A stretch of 64,000 nucleotides of DNA from Defluviibacillus sp043739385 (GCA_043739385.1 JAYUED010000002.1:62001-126000); one strand, 5' to 3'. Counted from the stretch's first letter, positions 42,219 to 50,534 are shown. The notes: generated by a model not told the origin, from the letters alone. Numbers and translations: made by a program.

Positions 42219-43238
42219 CTACTCGGCTTTGATGTGCCGCACCTTAATAATCTCACGCCATCTTGCAATGTCTTTTTGTATGGTGGCTGCAAACTCGGCA
42301 GGCCCTAGCCCTGTGACGGTAAAACCCAAGGTGCTGATGCGCGCCGCTACATCCGCTGTTCTGACGATCCGCACCGCCTCCAATGCGACCCTGTCAACAA
42401 TGGCTTTAGGCGTACCGGCAGGCATCATCAAACCCGTCCAGTTCTCCAACTCCATAGTCGGCATGCCCAGCTCGTTAAACGTAGGTACATCGGGCAACAG
42501 TGGGTGGCGCTGCGCGGCGGTAATGGCCAAAGCCCGCAACTTGCCAGATTTGATGAAGGCCACCGACTCAGGCAGGTTGGACACCACAAAATCGAGCTGC
42601 CCCCCCATCAGATCGTTCATGGACGGCGCACCACCTTTATAAGGAATATGGGTCACGTCCAACTTGGCATAGCCCGACAGTAGCTCCAGGCCCAAATGCG
42701 GTGGTGTGCCATTGCCCGATGACCCAGCGCTGAGCTGCTGGGTTTTGGCGCGCTCCAAAAATTCCTTGAGATTTTTAGCGGGGTTGTTCGCATTAACCAC
42801 CAGCACTAAGGGACTGCTCGCCAGCTGGACAACAGGCACAAAATTTTTCTCAAGGCTGTAAGTCAAATTGGAAAACAGCGACTGGTTCACTGCATGCGCT
42901 AACGTCACCGCCAACCAGGTGTAGCCATCTGCCGGGGACTTGGCAACCACGTCAGCACCCAAATTCGCACTACCGCCCGGTTTGTTGTCAATGATGACCG
43001 CTTGCTTAAGCGATTCAGTGAGCTTTTGAGCCACCAGGCGCGCCATCACATCGGTCAGTCCGCCAGCGGGAAAGGGTACGACGTAGCGAACCGGATGGTT
43101 AGGGAAGTCGCTAATTCCAGGGACAAGAATAGCGCTTGCACTTGGAGTAACACCAGGTGACTGTGCCAAGGCAGGCAGCAACACACTGGAACCCAGAGTA
43201 GCCAAGGCAGCGGAGAAAGTTCGGCGGTTAGCAGTCAT
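42219..43238 (-). CDS. Bug/TctC-family periplasmic binding protein (sulfolactate cluster, 2)
   Basis: A 339-residue Bug protein with a signal peptide (RRTFSAALATLGSSVLLPALA, cleavage near residue 26). Family blocks are VRYVVPFPAGGLTDVMARLV, NKPGGSANLGADVVAKSPADGYTWL, THIPYKGGAPSMNDLMGGQLDF and LPDVPTFNELG. It follows another Bug gene by 41 bases and precedes slcC, so it should capture the substrate of this operon in the periplasm for a tripartite tricarboxylate transporter. In Roseovarius a transporter of this type has been linked to sulfolactate. The membrane subunits are not encoded in the window. Confidence 0.87.
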   Translation of the reverse strand: MTANRRTFSAALATLGSSVLLPALAQSPGVTPSASAILVPGISDFPNHPVRYVVPFPAGGLTDVMARLVAQKLTESLKQAVIIDNKPGGSANLGADVVAKSPADGYTWLAVTLAHAVNQSLFSNLTYSLEKNFVPVVQLASSPLVLVVNANNPAKNLKEFLERAKTQQLSAGSSGNGTPPHLGLELLSGYAKLDVTHIPYKGGAPSMNDLMGGQLDFVVSNLPESVAFIKSGKLRALAITAAQRHPLLPDVPTFNELGMPTMELENWTGLMMPAGTPKAIVDRVALEAVRIVRTADVAARISTLGFTVTGLGPAEFAATIQKDIARWREIIKVRHIKAE

Positions 43239-43279
43239 CGGTTGTCTCGTTGTTGTGATTGGGACTTAGTGTGCAAATA

Positions 43280-44287
43280 TCAGTCAGCCGTCGCTCCGGA
43301 CTGCTTAACCAACACGCCCCACCGTGGGAAATCGGTGCGTATTAACTGTGCAAACTGCTCTGGCGTAGAAGGCGTGACCTCAAAGCCTTGCTCCTCTAAA
43401 GAAGTGCGCACAGCAGGGTCGTTCAAGACCGCAGAAATTTCACGGTTTAATCGGTTAACGATAGCGGCTGGGGTGCCTGTTTTAACGAACACGCCGTTCC
43501 AGACCACAGACTCAAAATTAGCCAAACCCGCCTCAGCCATGGTAGGTACGTCGGGTAAAAGTGGAGAGCGTTGACGCGCGGCTACAGCCAGCGCTTTCAA
43601 CTTACCGGATTTCACCAGAGGCACCACCGCTGGCAGGTTGTTAAACATCATCGGCAACTGACCGGCCAATACATCGTTAAGCGCCGGTGCGCCGCCCTTA
43701 TAAGGCACATGAACAATGTCGATCCCCGCCTGGGTTTTGAACTGTTCACCCGCTAAGTGCATGGTGTTGCCCACGCCGGCAGAGGCATACGAAAGGCTGC
43801 CAGGCTTGAGCTTGGCTTGCGTCACTACATCCGCCACGCTCTTGAGACTTGAAGTCGCCCCCACCACCAGCACATTCACCATGGAATGGGTGGCTGACAC
43901 GGGTACCAAGTCTTTCAACGGGTCGTAAGGCATTCGAGCGCCGTAGAGATGTGGGTTGATATCGATGGTGCTAGCGGTACCTAGCAGCAGGGTATAGCCG
44001 TCAGCAGTACCGCGCGCAACTTGCGCCGAGCCTATATTGCCGTTTGCACCAGCACGGTTTTCAACCACCACGGGTTGACCTAACCGCTTACCCAACTCAT
44101 GCGCCAATTGACGTGCAAAAGCGTCAGCGGCTCCGCCCGCAGCGTAGGGCACGACATAGGTTATGGGACGATTGGGATAAGGCGCCGTGTTCTGCGCAAA
44201 ACTAGGCACAGAGGGCACAAACAAAAAGATAGCCACAGCAGCAGCATCTACAACCAGCCTGAGAAAAACTGTGCGAAACAAGTTCAT
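43280..44287 (-). CDS. Bug/TctC-family periplasmic binding protein (sulfolactate cluster, 1)
   Basis: A 335-residue Bug protein with an N-terminal signal peptide (hydrophobic core VVDAAAVAIFLFVPSV, cleavage after SFA near residue 31). Conserved blocks are ITYVVPYAAGGAADAFARQLA, NRAGANGNIGSAQVARGTADGYTLLLG, VHVPYKGGAPALNDVLAGQLPMMF and LPDVPTMAEAG. Two Bug genes in a row may bind different stereoisomers or related acids, or one may be a recent duplicate; they differ clearly in sequence. Two hairpins lie in the 126-base gap between suyB and this gene, so its expression may be uncoupled from suyAB. Confidence 0.87.
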   Translation of the reverse strand: MNLFRTVFLRLVVDAAAVAIFLFVPSVPSFAQNTAPYPNRPITYVVPYAAGGAADAFARQLAHELGKRLGQPVVVENRAGANGNIGSAQVARGTADGYTLLLGTASTIDINPHLYGARMPYDPLKDLVPVSATHSMVNVLVVGATSSLKSVADVVTQAKLKPGSLSYASAGVGNTMHLAGEQFKTQAGIDIVHVPYKGGAPALNDVLAGQLPMMFNNLPAVVPLVKSGKLKALAVAARQRSPLLPDVPTMAEAGLANFESVVWNGVFVKTGTPAAIVNRLNREISAVLNDPAVRTSLEEQGFEVTPSTPEQFAQLIRTDFPRWGVLVKQSGATAD

Positions 44288-44318
44288 AGGAGCAGGCCAC
44301 TTGTGACATTGGAATTAG

Positions 44319-44347
44319 AAAACCGCCCATACGTGAGGTACAGGCGG
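44319..44347 (-). terminator. Hairpin with T-run between suyB and the first Bug gene
   Basis: On the minus strand CCGCC-TG-TAC-CTCAC-GTA-TG-GGCGG is followed by TTTT. It lies 67 bases after the suyB stop and 32 bases before the Bug start. The stem has an internal TG/TG mismatch, so it may only partly terminate suyAB transcripts. Confidence 0.5.
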
Positions 44348-44348
44348 C

Positions 44349-44381
44349 AAGCACCGAAAACCGAGACGGTTTAAGGTGCTT
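44349..44381. terminator. Strong hairpin after suyB
   Basis: AAGCACC-GA-AAACCG-AGA-CGGTTT-AA-GGTGCTT has 13 paired bases around a 3-base loop. Next to it are near-repeats TTTATGACGCG, TTTATGACGCA and TTTATGTCGC (44381-44412). It could stabilise the 3' end of the suyAB message or work with the adjacent hairpin to set a lower level for the downstream genes. Confidence 0.5.
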
Positions 44382-44413
44382 TTATGACGCGTTTATGACG
44401 CATTTATGTCGCT

Positions 44414-45589
44414 TTACGCGCTTTCAAACAAACGCGTCATCACGAACTCGCGGTGGCCCAAGGCTTCGGCGGCGGTGTAGCGGCCGTTGATGGTGCGCAT
44501 CATCATTTCCAGCAGCTGGTCGCCGGTTTCATCCATAGTGCGTTCGCGTTGCAGCAGACCCGAGCAGTCCACGTCCACGTGTTCGCTCATGGTACGTACA
44601 GTGCGAGGATTAGCGCAAATTTTGATGACTGGCACGATGGCGTTGCCAATCACATTACCTTGCCCTGTGGGGAAGAAATGCACCACAAAACCAGAAGCAG
44701 CACACAGCGTCACCATCTCAGCAGCAGCTGAAGACGAATCCATAAACCACAGACCAGGGTGCGCAGGCACCTCAGCTTTGTCGATCACGCCGTCTACCGT
44801 GCACTTTTTGCCGATTTTCTGGATGTTGCCAAGCGCTTTTTCTTCGATGGTGGTCAAGCCGCCCGCGATATTGCCCTTGGTAGGCTGAGACTCCGACAAA
44901 TCGGTGGTCTTGTTACGCTGGATCATGTCCTGGTAACGGTTAAACATGGCCATGAACTGGTCGCGCACTTCAGGCGTTTTGCAGCGTGCCGCCACGATTT
45001 GCTCGCCACCGGTTATTTCAGACGTTTCGCCGAAAACCAGGGTGGTGCCCAAAGCGTGCAACGTGTCAAACGCATTGCCTACCGTAGGATTGGCACCGCA
45101 GCCGGAGGTGGTGTCGGACTCACCGCATTTGGTAGAAATCCACAGCTCGGAGATAGGGCATTCCACGCGATGCTGTTCTGTAGCGAATTGCACGTATTCA
45201 CGGGCAGCTTTGGAGGCTTTCATGATGGTCTCGTGGTCGCCATGGCCTTCAATGCCAAAGCCGATGACGGGCTTGCCGGTTTTGGCAATGCCTTCCACCA
45301 CTTTTTGCGTCCAACTGTCTTCAATACCAATCACCACCACAGCCGCGACGTTGGGGTTAGAACCAGCGCCGATGAGCGTGGCAAAGTGCAAATCCAAGTC
45401 CGCACCAAACTGCAAACGACCATAAGGATGGGGGATGGCCATCGCGCCTTTGATGTTGTGAGCAACAGCTTCAGCAGCGGCATTAGACAGATCATCGAGC
45501 GGCAAAATAATGACGTGATTGCGCACACCAACACGGCCGTTTTCGCGGCGAAAACCCCAGAAGGTGGAGTCTTTATTCAGAAATGACAT
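44414..45589 (-). CDS. suyB: Probable (R)-sulfolactate sulfo-lyase large subunit (UxaA family)
   Basis: A 391-residue protein of the UxaA/GarD lyase family. Recognisable blocks are GRVGVRNHVIILPLDDLSNA (about 19-38), HPYGRLQFGADLDLHFATLIG (about 54-74), STKCGESDTTSGCGANPTVGNAF (about 152-174), SQPTKGNIAGGLTTIEEKALGNIQKIGKK (about 235-263). They follow the SuyB pattern rather than altronate dehydratase: the SAF-domain part is a separate gene upstream. SuyAB, an iron-dependent lyase, cleaves (R)-sulfolactate to pyruvate and sulfite. Neighbouring slcC, comC and exporter genes support this. Altronate or another hydroxyacid cannot be fully excluded. Confidence 0.82.
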   Translation of the reverse strand: MSFLNKDSTFWGFRRENGRVGVRNHVIILPLDDLSNAAAEAVAHNIKGAMAIPHPYGRLQFGADLDLHFATLIGAGSNPNVAAVVVIGIEDSWTQKVVEGIAKTGKPVIGFGIEGHGDHETIMKASKAAREYVQFATEQHRVECPISELWISTKCGESDTTSGCGANPTVGNAFDTLHALGTTLVFGETSEITGGEQIVAARCKTPEVRDQFMAMFNRYQDMIQRNKTTDLSESQPTKGNIAGGLTTIEEKALGNIQKIGKKCTVDGVIDKAEVPAHPGLWFMDSSSAAAEMVTLCAASGFVVHFFPTGQGNVIGNAIVPVIKICANPRTVRTMSEHVDVDCSGLLQRERTMDETGDQLLEMMMRTINGRYTAAEALGHREFVMTRLFESA

Positions 45590-45639
45590 GGGAAATCCTT
45601 GCGTATTTTTTAAATCGTCAACGTAGAGCAGCCCAGGGC

Positions 45640-45921
45640 TTACCAGCGTTTCGTTTTGATGTTGTGAACGTGGGCGTGCTGGCCGGTCTTGATGGCAGCA
45701 ACCACCTTACCAATGTCAACGCCATATTTGATGACCGTGTCACCCACCGCCATGTCTTTCATGGCGATTTTGTGGCCCAACGGAATGTCGGCCTGGCAAG
45801 GAATCTGGATGGTGCGGTCTTCATCAAGAATCAAGGCAGTGAGCGTTTGGCCCGCCTTAACGTTCTCGGTGACCACGACAGCCACGCTGTCTTGAGGGTC
45901 GTGCAAAACACAATGAATCAT
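45640..45921 (-). CDS. suyA: Probable (R)-sulfolactate sulfo-lyase small subunit (SAF domain)
   Basis: A 93-residue SAF-domain protein, the small partner of the UxaA-family lyase encoded 50 bases downstream. It shows HCVLHDPQDSVAVVVTENVKAGQ, then ADIPLGHKIAMKDMAVGDTVIKYG and a His-rich end GQHAHVHNIKTKRW, which are typical of SuyA and of the N-terminal domain of altronate dehydratase. The ATG at 45921 has AGGAG upstream; the open frame extends further but the preceding residues do not look native. It is the first enzyme gene after the GntR regulator, from which it is separated by 113 AT-rich bases holding the promoter. Confidence 0.83.
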   Translation of the reverse strand: MIHCVLHDPQDSVAVVVTENVKAGQTLTALILDEDRTIQIPCQADIPLGHKIAMKDMAVGDTVIKYGVDIGKVVAAIKTGQHAHVHNIKTKRW

Positions 45922-46034
45922 GGGGTCTCCTATGGGGTTTGAAATACTTAATTCAACTGTATCATCTATATGAATTTTTAACAAGAATTTTTATATACTT
46001 TTTATATATTTGTAGAAAATTTAAAAGTAAAAGC
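45922..46034 (-). promoter_or_regulatory. AT-rich promoter region of suyA with direct repeats
   Basis: The gap contains TTTTTATATA twice with an 11-base period (45988-45997 and 45999-46008) and GAATTTTTA twice with a 13-base period (45972-45980 and 45985-45993), on the plus strand. On the minus strand TTGTTA and TACAGT separated by 17 bases form a candidate sigma-70 promoter reading into suyA. The repeats could be a GntR operator or an UP element. Confidence 0.4.
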
Positions 46035-46745
46035 TTACGCGGGCCCGACCAAACGGGCGGCGTAATCAAAATTTCGGGTATTCACGACCGACACCCGGTA
46101 CTCTGCTGGTTCTTGTGCAAAGGTAAAAGCGATGCGCTCAATGTGCAGTACGGGCGAAGCCTCGGGAATACCCAGAACGGCAGCACTTGCAGCTGAAGCA
46201 GACTCAGCCCGGATGTGCTCATCTGCCCCAACCACCGTCACCCCAAAAGCAGTTTGGTACAGTTCGTAAATGGTGCCTTCACGCGCAATGAACTGCGCTT
46301 TGGTGAGGCGGCTGAAACGGGTAGCGCTGATGACCAACGAATCGTGAATCACTGTACAGCCACCGAGTGACAGCGCGTTTTCAATGCGAAAAACAGCGGC
46401 TCCAGCAACGACATCGAGATTTTTTGCCTCGTGCTGGGTGGCGCGAGAGCGCTCGAATGACAAGAGTTTGACCTGCGGAAACTCCCTGGCACCGTCACGC
46501 CCCACAATTTTGAAAAACTGGAACATGAAGCGCTCTTTGTCCAGCTTACCGACAAAGGTGCCACGGCCTTGCTGGCGTACCAGAATATGGTCGGCTACCA
46601 GCTCATCAACTGCACGTCGAACAGTACCAATCGATACCCCAAAGCGTTTGGCTAATTCGCTTTCGTTGGCCAAACTGCCACCAGGAGGCGCAGCCCCCGA
46701 GACGATATCGGCAACTAGTTTTTGTTTGACTTCACGGTAGAGCAT
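46035..46745 (-). CDS. GntR-family regulator (HutC/UTRA type)
   Basis: A 236-residue regulator with a GntR winged helix at residues 1-70 (LYREVKQKLVADIVSGAAPPGGSLANESELAKRFGVSIGTVRRAVDELVADHILVRQQGRGTFV pattern) and a UTRA effector domain (about 90-230). It is the first gene on the left of a run of same-strand genes leading into suyA, so it probably represses the sulfolactate genes until the substrate or sulfopyruvate binds. It lies 85 bases after the SDR gene of the sugar operon, so some read-through from that operon is possible. The ATG at 46745 fits the family. Confidence 0.86.
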   Translation of the reverse strand: MLYREVKQKLVADIVSGAAPPGGSLANESELAKRFGVSIGTVRRAVDELVADHILVRQQGRGTFVGKLDKERFMFQFFKIVGRDGAREFPQVKLLSFERSRATQHEAKNLDVVAGAAVFRIENALSLGGCTVIHDSLVISATRFSRLTKAQFIAREGTIYELYQTAFGVTVVGADEHIRAESASAASAAVLGIPEASPVLHIERIAFTFAQEPAEYRVSVVNTRNFDYAARLVGPA

Positions 46746-46830
46746 GGCAAATGCTAGCAGACGGATTTATGGCGTGCAGCAAAAGGACGAATACACCACA
46801 ATATCCGCCAAGTTTTCGCAGCAAGTATGA

Positions 46831-47613
46831 CTACCCAACCACCGACACCTGTGCCAGCCCCGCATCCACAATCAAACTCTGCCCCGTAATCCCAGCGCTT
46901 TCCTCACTCGCCAAAAACAGCGTAGGCCGCGCCACATGTAGCGATTCAAGACGGAATTTAAGGCATTGCAGGTCGATGAATTTTTGGTCTTCTTCGGGGT
47001 TGCGCCACAGAGCGCTTTGGCGTTCGGTCACGATGGCGCCGGGCACCAGGGCGTTCACGCGGATGCCGAATTCTCCGAGTTCGCGGGCAAGACTGCGGGT
47101 CATGCCGCTGATGGCAGCTTTGCTGGTGGTATAGCCGATCAAGTTGGGCCGGCCGCGCATCCAGCTGATACTCCCCATGTTGATGATGCTGCCGGGCAAC
47201 TTGGCGGCGCGCAGTTGACGAGCCACAGTTTGGGTTGCGAATACATGGTGGCGCAAGTTAAGGTTGAGGCAGTTGTCCCAGTACTCAGGGGTCAACTCAT
47301 CCAGGCTGTGGCGATCGTCACGCCCCGCGTTGTTGACAAGCACCTGAATAGGACCGAAGTGCTGACCTACGCGCTCTAACAAGGTCTGGACGGCAGGGAC
47401 ATCGCGCACATCGCAAGCTTCGTAATAAGGCGTAGGGTTACCTGCAGCGCTGATCTCAGCGATCAGCGCATCGCCGCCGCCATCTTTTGTGCCACAAAAC
47501 GTGACTTTCGCGCCCTGCGCTGCAAAGGACTTGACCAGTTCAGCGCCGATGCCCGAACTGCCGCCCGAGATGAAGACGGTTTTCCCGGCCAACGTAGGGT
47601 AGTTTGCACTCAT
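46831..47613 (-). CDS. SDR-family oxidoreductase, probable aldose 1-dehydrogenase
   Basis: A 260-residue classical short-chain dehydrogenase. The cofactor motif is FISGGSSGIGAELVKSFA (GxxxGxG, about residue 14), followed by NNAGRDDR (about 89), the catalytic Ser in NMGSISWMRG, and YTTSKAAISGM (YxxxK, about 156). It is the last gene of the LacI-controlled sugar operon, after the mutarotase. In comparable operons such an SDR oxidises the sugar to its lactone (arabinose, galactose, rhamnose or fucose 1-dehydrogenase types). Start is ATG 47613 with CAGGAG upstream. The sugar is unknown. Confidence 0.87.
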   Translation of the reverse strand: MSANYPTLAGKTVFISGGSSGIGAELVKSFAAQGAKVTFCGTKDGGGDALIAEISAAGNPTPYYEACDVRDVPAVQTLLERVGQHFGPIQVLVNNAGRDDRHSLDELTPEYWDNCLNLNLRHHVFATQTVARQLRAAKLPGSIINMGSISWMRGRPNLIGYTTSKAAISGMTRSLARELGEFGIRVNALVPGAIVTERQSALWRNPEEDQKFIDLQCLKFRLESLHVARPTLFLASEESAGITGQSLIVDAGLAQVSVVG

Positions 47614-47665
47614 GAATACTCCTGAATAAATAGCAAATAACGCACACTGAGCATGCGGCAAGGGA

Positions 47666-48526
47666 CTAAATAGGTTTAATTTTCAACTGCATCCAGGCTG
47701 TCGTGGCCGCCTGGGGTTGGAGCACGCGCACGCCCAGCGCCACCAAAGCATCCAGCGGACGGACCACACCTAGGGCGTTGTTCACATGACTGACGGGTTC
47801 AATGGCGATGAAGTCTTTGCTGGGATGGGTAAACACCACCAGATGGCTCAGCGACGACTGCACTTGGGTGTGAAGTTGGTCGTCCAGCAGGTGCAGCGTA
47901 CCTTGCCAACCGTCAAAGCAGTGGTCTATTTCCAACGCTTGGCAGGCGCAATCCAGCCCAGCGGAGGCTTGCAACACCGTAGGTAATTTATCTTGGCTCA
48001 TGGCCCAGCGGCCCTCAGCGTCGAAGCGAACCTGGCTACCAGGGCGTTTGACGAAAAATGGGTGCCAACCCAAACCTGCAGGTGCCGGGTGCGGGGCTAA
48101 ATTGGTGACCTGCAAGGTCATCGCCACACATTGATCGTCCAGTAGAAAAGTCTGCTCGCAATTGAAAGCAAATGGCCACGCTGCATTTGGCTCGTGGGCG
48201 TAGCGCAAGGTGGCGGATGTACCGCTTACAGCCATCACCTCCCAAGTCCGCTCCCAGCCTACGCCGTGGATGGCGTGGGCTTCGGGTGCGAAGTTAGGAG
48301 ATAAGGGGTAGACAGCATCGGCCCAGTGCAATTGCGCTTGTGCGATACGGTTGGAATACGGCACCAGCGTGTAGCAAGCACTGTGGCGCACGCTGCACAA
48401 TGACGCGGCAGGCGTAGAACGCAGCACAGGCACATCACCCCACCATAGACCGGCGATGCAGCCGCCTAAGTCGGGCTGCAACGCTAGGCGCAAGGCGCCG
48501 TGTGCCAGTACCAAACCGACGGCCAT
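47666..48526 (-). CDS. Aldose 1-epimerase (mutarotase) family protein
   Basis: A 286-residue galactose mutarotase-fold protein. Signature segments are LVPYSNRIAQAQLHW (about residue 55, substrate Asn-Arg), AIHGVGWERTWEV (about 88, catalytic His), LGWHPFFVKRPGSQVRF (about 153, second His) and IAIEPVSHVNNALG (about 245, catalytic Glu). It interconverts alpha and beta anomers, feeding the pyranose form preferred by an aldose dehydrogenase. Its start overlaps the Gfo/Idh stop by one base (TGATG), and the SDR gene follows after 52 bases, so these steps are co-expressed. Confidence 0.88.
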   Translation of the reverse strand: MAVGLVLAHGALRLALQPDLGGCIAGLWWGDVPVLRSTPAASLCSVRHSACYTLVPYSNRIAQAQLHWADAVYPLSPNFAPEAHAIHGVGWERTWEVMAVSGTSATLRYAHEPNAAWPFAFNCEQTFLLDDQCVAMTLQVTNLAPHPAPAGLGWHPFFVKRPGSQVRFDAEGRWAMSQDKLPTVLQASAGLDCACQALEIDHCFDGWQGTLHLLDDQLHTQVQSSLSHLVVFTHPSKDFIAIEPVSHVNNALGVVRPLDALVALGVRVLQPQAATTAWMQLKIKPI

Positions 48527-49650
48527 CAGTACCCCGCTGGTAGCACGTCGCTCAGGGCTACTGGCAGGCCAGTTGCTATGCTGCGGTGGGCGGCCAAGCC
48601 CGTCGCCACACTGCGCATTCCGTCCTCCAAACTGACCTCGGCCGGCAAGCCTTGACGGATGGCGTTGGCAAACTTTTGATGCTCAATATACGACGCACCA
48701 AAGTGCTGTCCAGCATAGCGAATGTTGGTGTCCCACACCCGGCGCACCGCCACACCCTTGCCGCTGCCCGAAGGTTCGCCCCAGACCTTGCGTGTGCCCC
48801 AGTCTTCGCGGCGACCATGGCGCAGCGTGAGCGAGGGAATCAGCGACTCCAGCTTGCCCTCATCACCCACCACTGTGACGTGTTCATTGTCCACCGAATT
48901 TTCAGCAAACATGCACAAATCCAGCATGGCACGGGCACCACTGGCGTATTCAACGATGACGTAGGCGCTGTCCAGAATATCGGGTTGCTGACCGTTGTAG
49001 CGCTCGGTCAGATGGTTGACGCGTTGCTCACCAGAAGCGAACACGCGCACGGGCTTTTCTTGCAGAATGACGTCCATCAGGTTGAAGTAATGGCAGCACT
49101 TCTCGACCAGCGTGCCGCCGGTGTTGGCAGTGAAGCGGTTCCAGTCACCGACCTTGGGGTAGAAAGGCTCGCGGTGTTCGCGAATCGCCACCTGATGCAA
49201 ACGCCCGACCGCTCCAGCATGGGCCATACGGATCATCTCGGCCACGGGAGGCATGTAGCGGTATTCCTGCGCGACCCACACCAATGGAATGCGGCCCTTG
49301 GCTCTTTGCACCAAATCCAAGCAGTCTGGAATGGTGGTGCAAAGTGGCTTTTCGATCAGCAAATGGGCCTTGCTAGGCAACGCAAAGCGCATCACATCGG
49401 CATGGGTGAAATTGGGTGTGGCGATGACTACGGCGTCACATAGCTCGCTATCGAGCAGGTCTTCAAAGCGCTCAAATAACCGAGGTGTGACGGCTGCGCC
49501 GCTGAGCAAGGCCGCAGCCGCCTGCAGGCCAGGTGCATGGGGGTCGGCCAGGGCCACAACCTCCGCACCGTCCAGCGCCTTGATATTTTCAATATGCTCG
49601 CGGCCCATACTGCCGCAACCGATGATGCCGTAGCGAATTTTCTGAATCAT
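48526..49650 (-). CDS. Gfo/Idh/MocA-family oxidoreductase
   Basis: A 374-residue NAD(P)-dependent oxidoreductase. The N-terminal Rossmann motif is YGIIGCGSMGREHI (residues 7-20). HLLIEKPLCTT (about 95) carries the conserved EKP lysine, and the C-terminal domain has the GGTLVEKCCHYFNLMDVIL block (about 178) with the catalytic His region. Members oxidise or reduce sugars and inositols, often at C1 or C3. It sits between the ABC permeases and the mutarotase, translationally coupled to the latter. Whether this enzyme or the SDR performs the first oxidation cannot be decided from sequence. Confidence 0.88.
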   Translation of the reverse strand: MIQKIRYGIIGCGSMGREHIENIKALDGAEVVALADPHAPGLQAAAALLSGAAVTPRLFERFEDLLDSELCDAVVIATPNFTHADVMRFALPSKAHLLIEKPLCTTIPDCLDLVQRAKGRIPLVWVAQEYRYMPPVAEMIRMAHAGAVGRLHQVAIREHREPFYPKVGDWNRFTANTGGTLVEKCCHYFNLMDVILQEKPVRVFASGEQRVNHLTERYNGQQPDILDSAYVIVEYASGARAMLDLCMFAENSVDNEHVTVVGDEGKLESLIPSLTLRHGRREDWGTRKVWGEPSGSGKGVAVRRVWDTNIRYAGQHFGASYIEHQKFANAIRQGLPAEVSLEDGMRSVATGLAAHRSIATGLPVALSDVLPAGY

Positions 49651-49703
49651 GATGTTGAGTTTGAAAAGAAAAATAGGGAAAGGCTTAGCCGTTCTTAGCT
49701 TTT

Positions 49704-50534
49704 TTAGCCCTTAAGCCCGCCTTGCGTCAATCCACCGACCACGCGCTCCTGGAAGATCGCAATCAGTACTGCAATCGGCACGATCGCGACGATCAAAGCA
49801 GCAGAGATGATGGGCCAGGGAAAGCTGAACTCGCCTTGGTACAGGCTGATACCCACAGGCAAGGTTCGCATGGTGGCACCGGAATTGAGTGAAAGAGCGA
49901 GCAAAAACTCGTCCCATGCGTTCACAAAAGCCAAGATGCCAGCGGTAAAGATACCGGGAGCCGCCAATGGAACTACCACTTGCCACAGCGCGCCCATGCG
50001 GGTGCAACCATCGATCATGGCGGCGTTCTCAAGGTCTTTGGGAATGCTTTGGAAGAAGCTCACCAACACCAGCGTGCACACCGGCAAATTCAGCACTACA
50101 TACGGCAATACCAGAGCGGTGTAGCTGTTAAGCAATCCCAGCGTGCGCATAGTCTCGAAAATCGGTACCAGCAACGTCACCAACGGAAACATGCTGGACG
50201 CGACGATGGCCGTCAAGATCATCTGCTTGTGCTTGAGGTTCAGCCGGGCGATAGCGTAGGCGGCAAAGGCGGCAACCAGCAAAGAAATAACAGTGGACAC
50301 CAGCGCCACCCACAAGCTGTTACCTAAATAGCGCAGTAATGGCTGGTCGGTGAACGCCTGAATGTAGTTTTGGAAAGTGGGGTTGTGCGGAAACCAGGTG
50401 ATAGGCTTTTGCACCAATTCCACTTCTTTCTTCAGCGAGGTGAACAAAATCCACACCGCAGGGAAAAATCCGTTGAAGACCACCATCACTGCTGCTGCGA
50501 TACGCAAGTTGGTGGAAGACCATATGTTTTTCAT
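49704..50534 (-). CDS. Sugar ABC transporter permease, MalG-like
   Basis: A 276-residue inner-membrane permease with six helices, of the CUT1 (MalG/UgpE) class. The EAA loop is in ENAAMIDGCTRMGALWQVVVPLAAPGIFTAGILAF (about residues 172-206). It overlaps the MalF-like permease gene by 4 bases (ATGA), and the Gfo/Idh gene follows after 53 bases. With the other permease and an UgpC-type ATPase it forms the importer of the operon. Confidence 0.9.
   Translation of the reverse strand: MKNIWSSTNLRIAAAVMVVFNGFFPAVWILFTSLKKEVELVQKPITWFPHNPTFQNYIQAFTDQPLLRYLGNSLWVALVSTVISLLVAAFAAYAIARLNLKHKQMILTAIVASSMFPLVTLLVPIFETMRTLGLLNSYTALVLPYVVLNLPVCTLVLVSFFQSIPKDLENAAMIDGCTRMGALWQVVVPLAAPGIFTAGILAFVNAWDEFLLALSLNSGATMRTLPVGISLYQGEFSFPWPIISAALIVAIVPIAVLIAIFQERVVGGLTQGGLKG

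Noticed and set aside
44759..45586. 275-codon plus-strand frame opposite suyB
   Set aside because: It mirrors a well-supported gene, has no family features and has an amino-acid composition typical of antisense frames.
44414..45921. suyA/suyB as altronate dehydratase (uxaA)
   Set aside because: Same superfamily, but the SAF part is a separate gene and the neighbours are sulfolactate-type dehydrogenases and a sulfate exporter family protein. No hexuronate genes are near. Kept as an alternative, not as the call.
48586..49443. 285-codon plus-strand frame opposite the Gfo/Idh gene
   Set aside because: The minus-strand gene has intact GxGxxG and EKP motifs and sits in an operon; the plus frame is a shadow.
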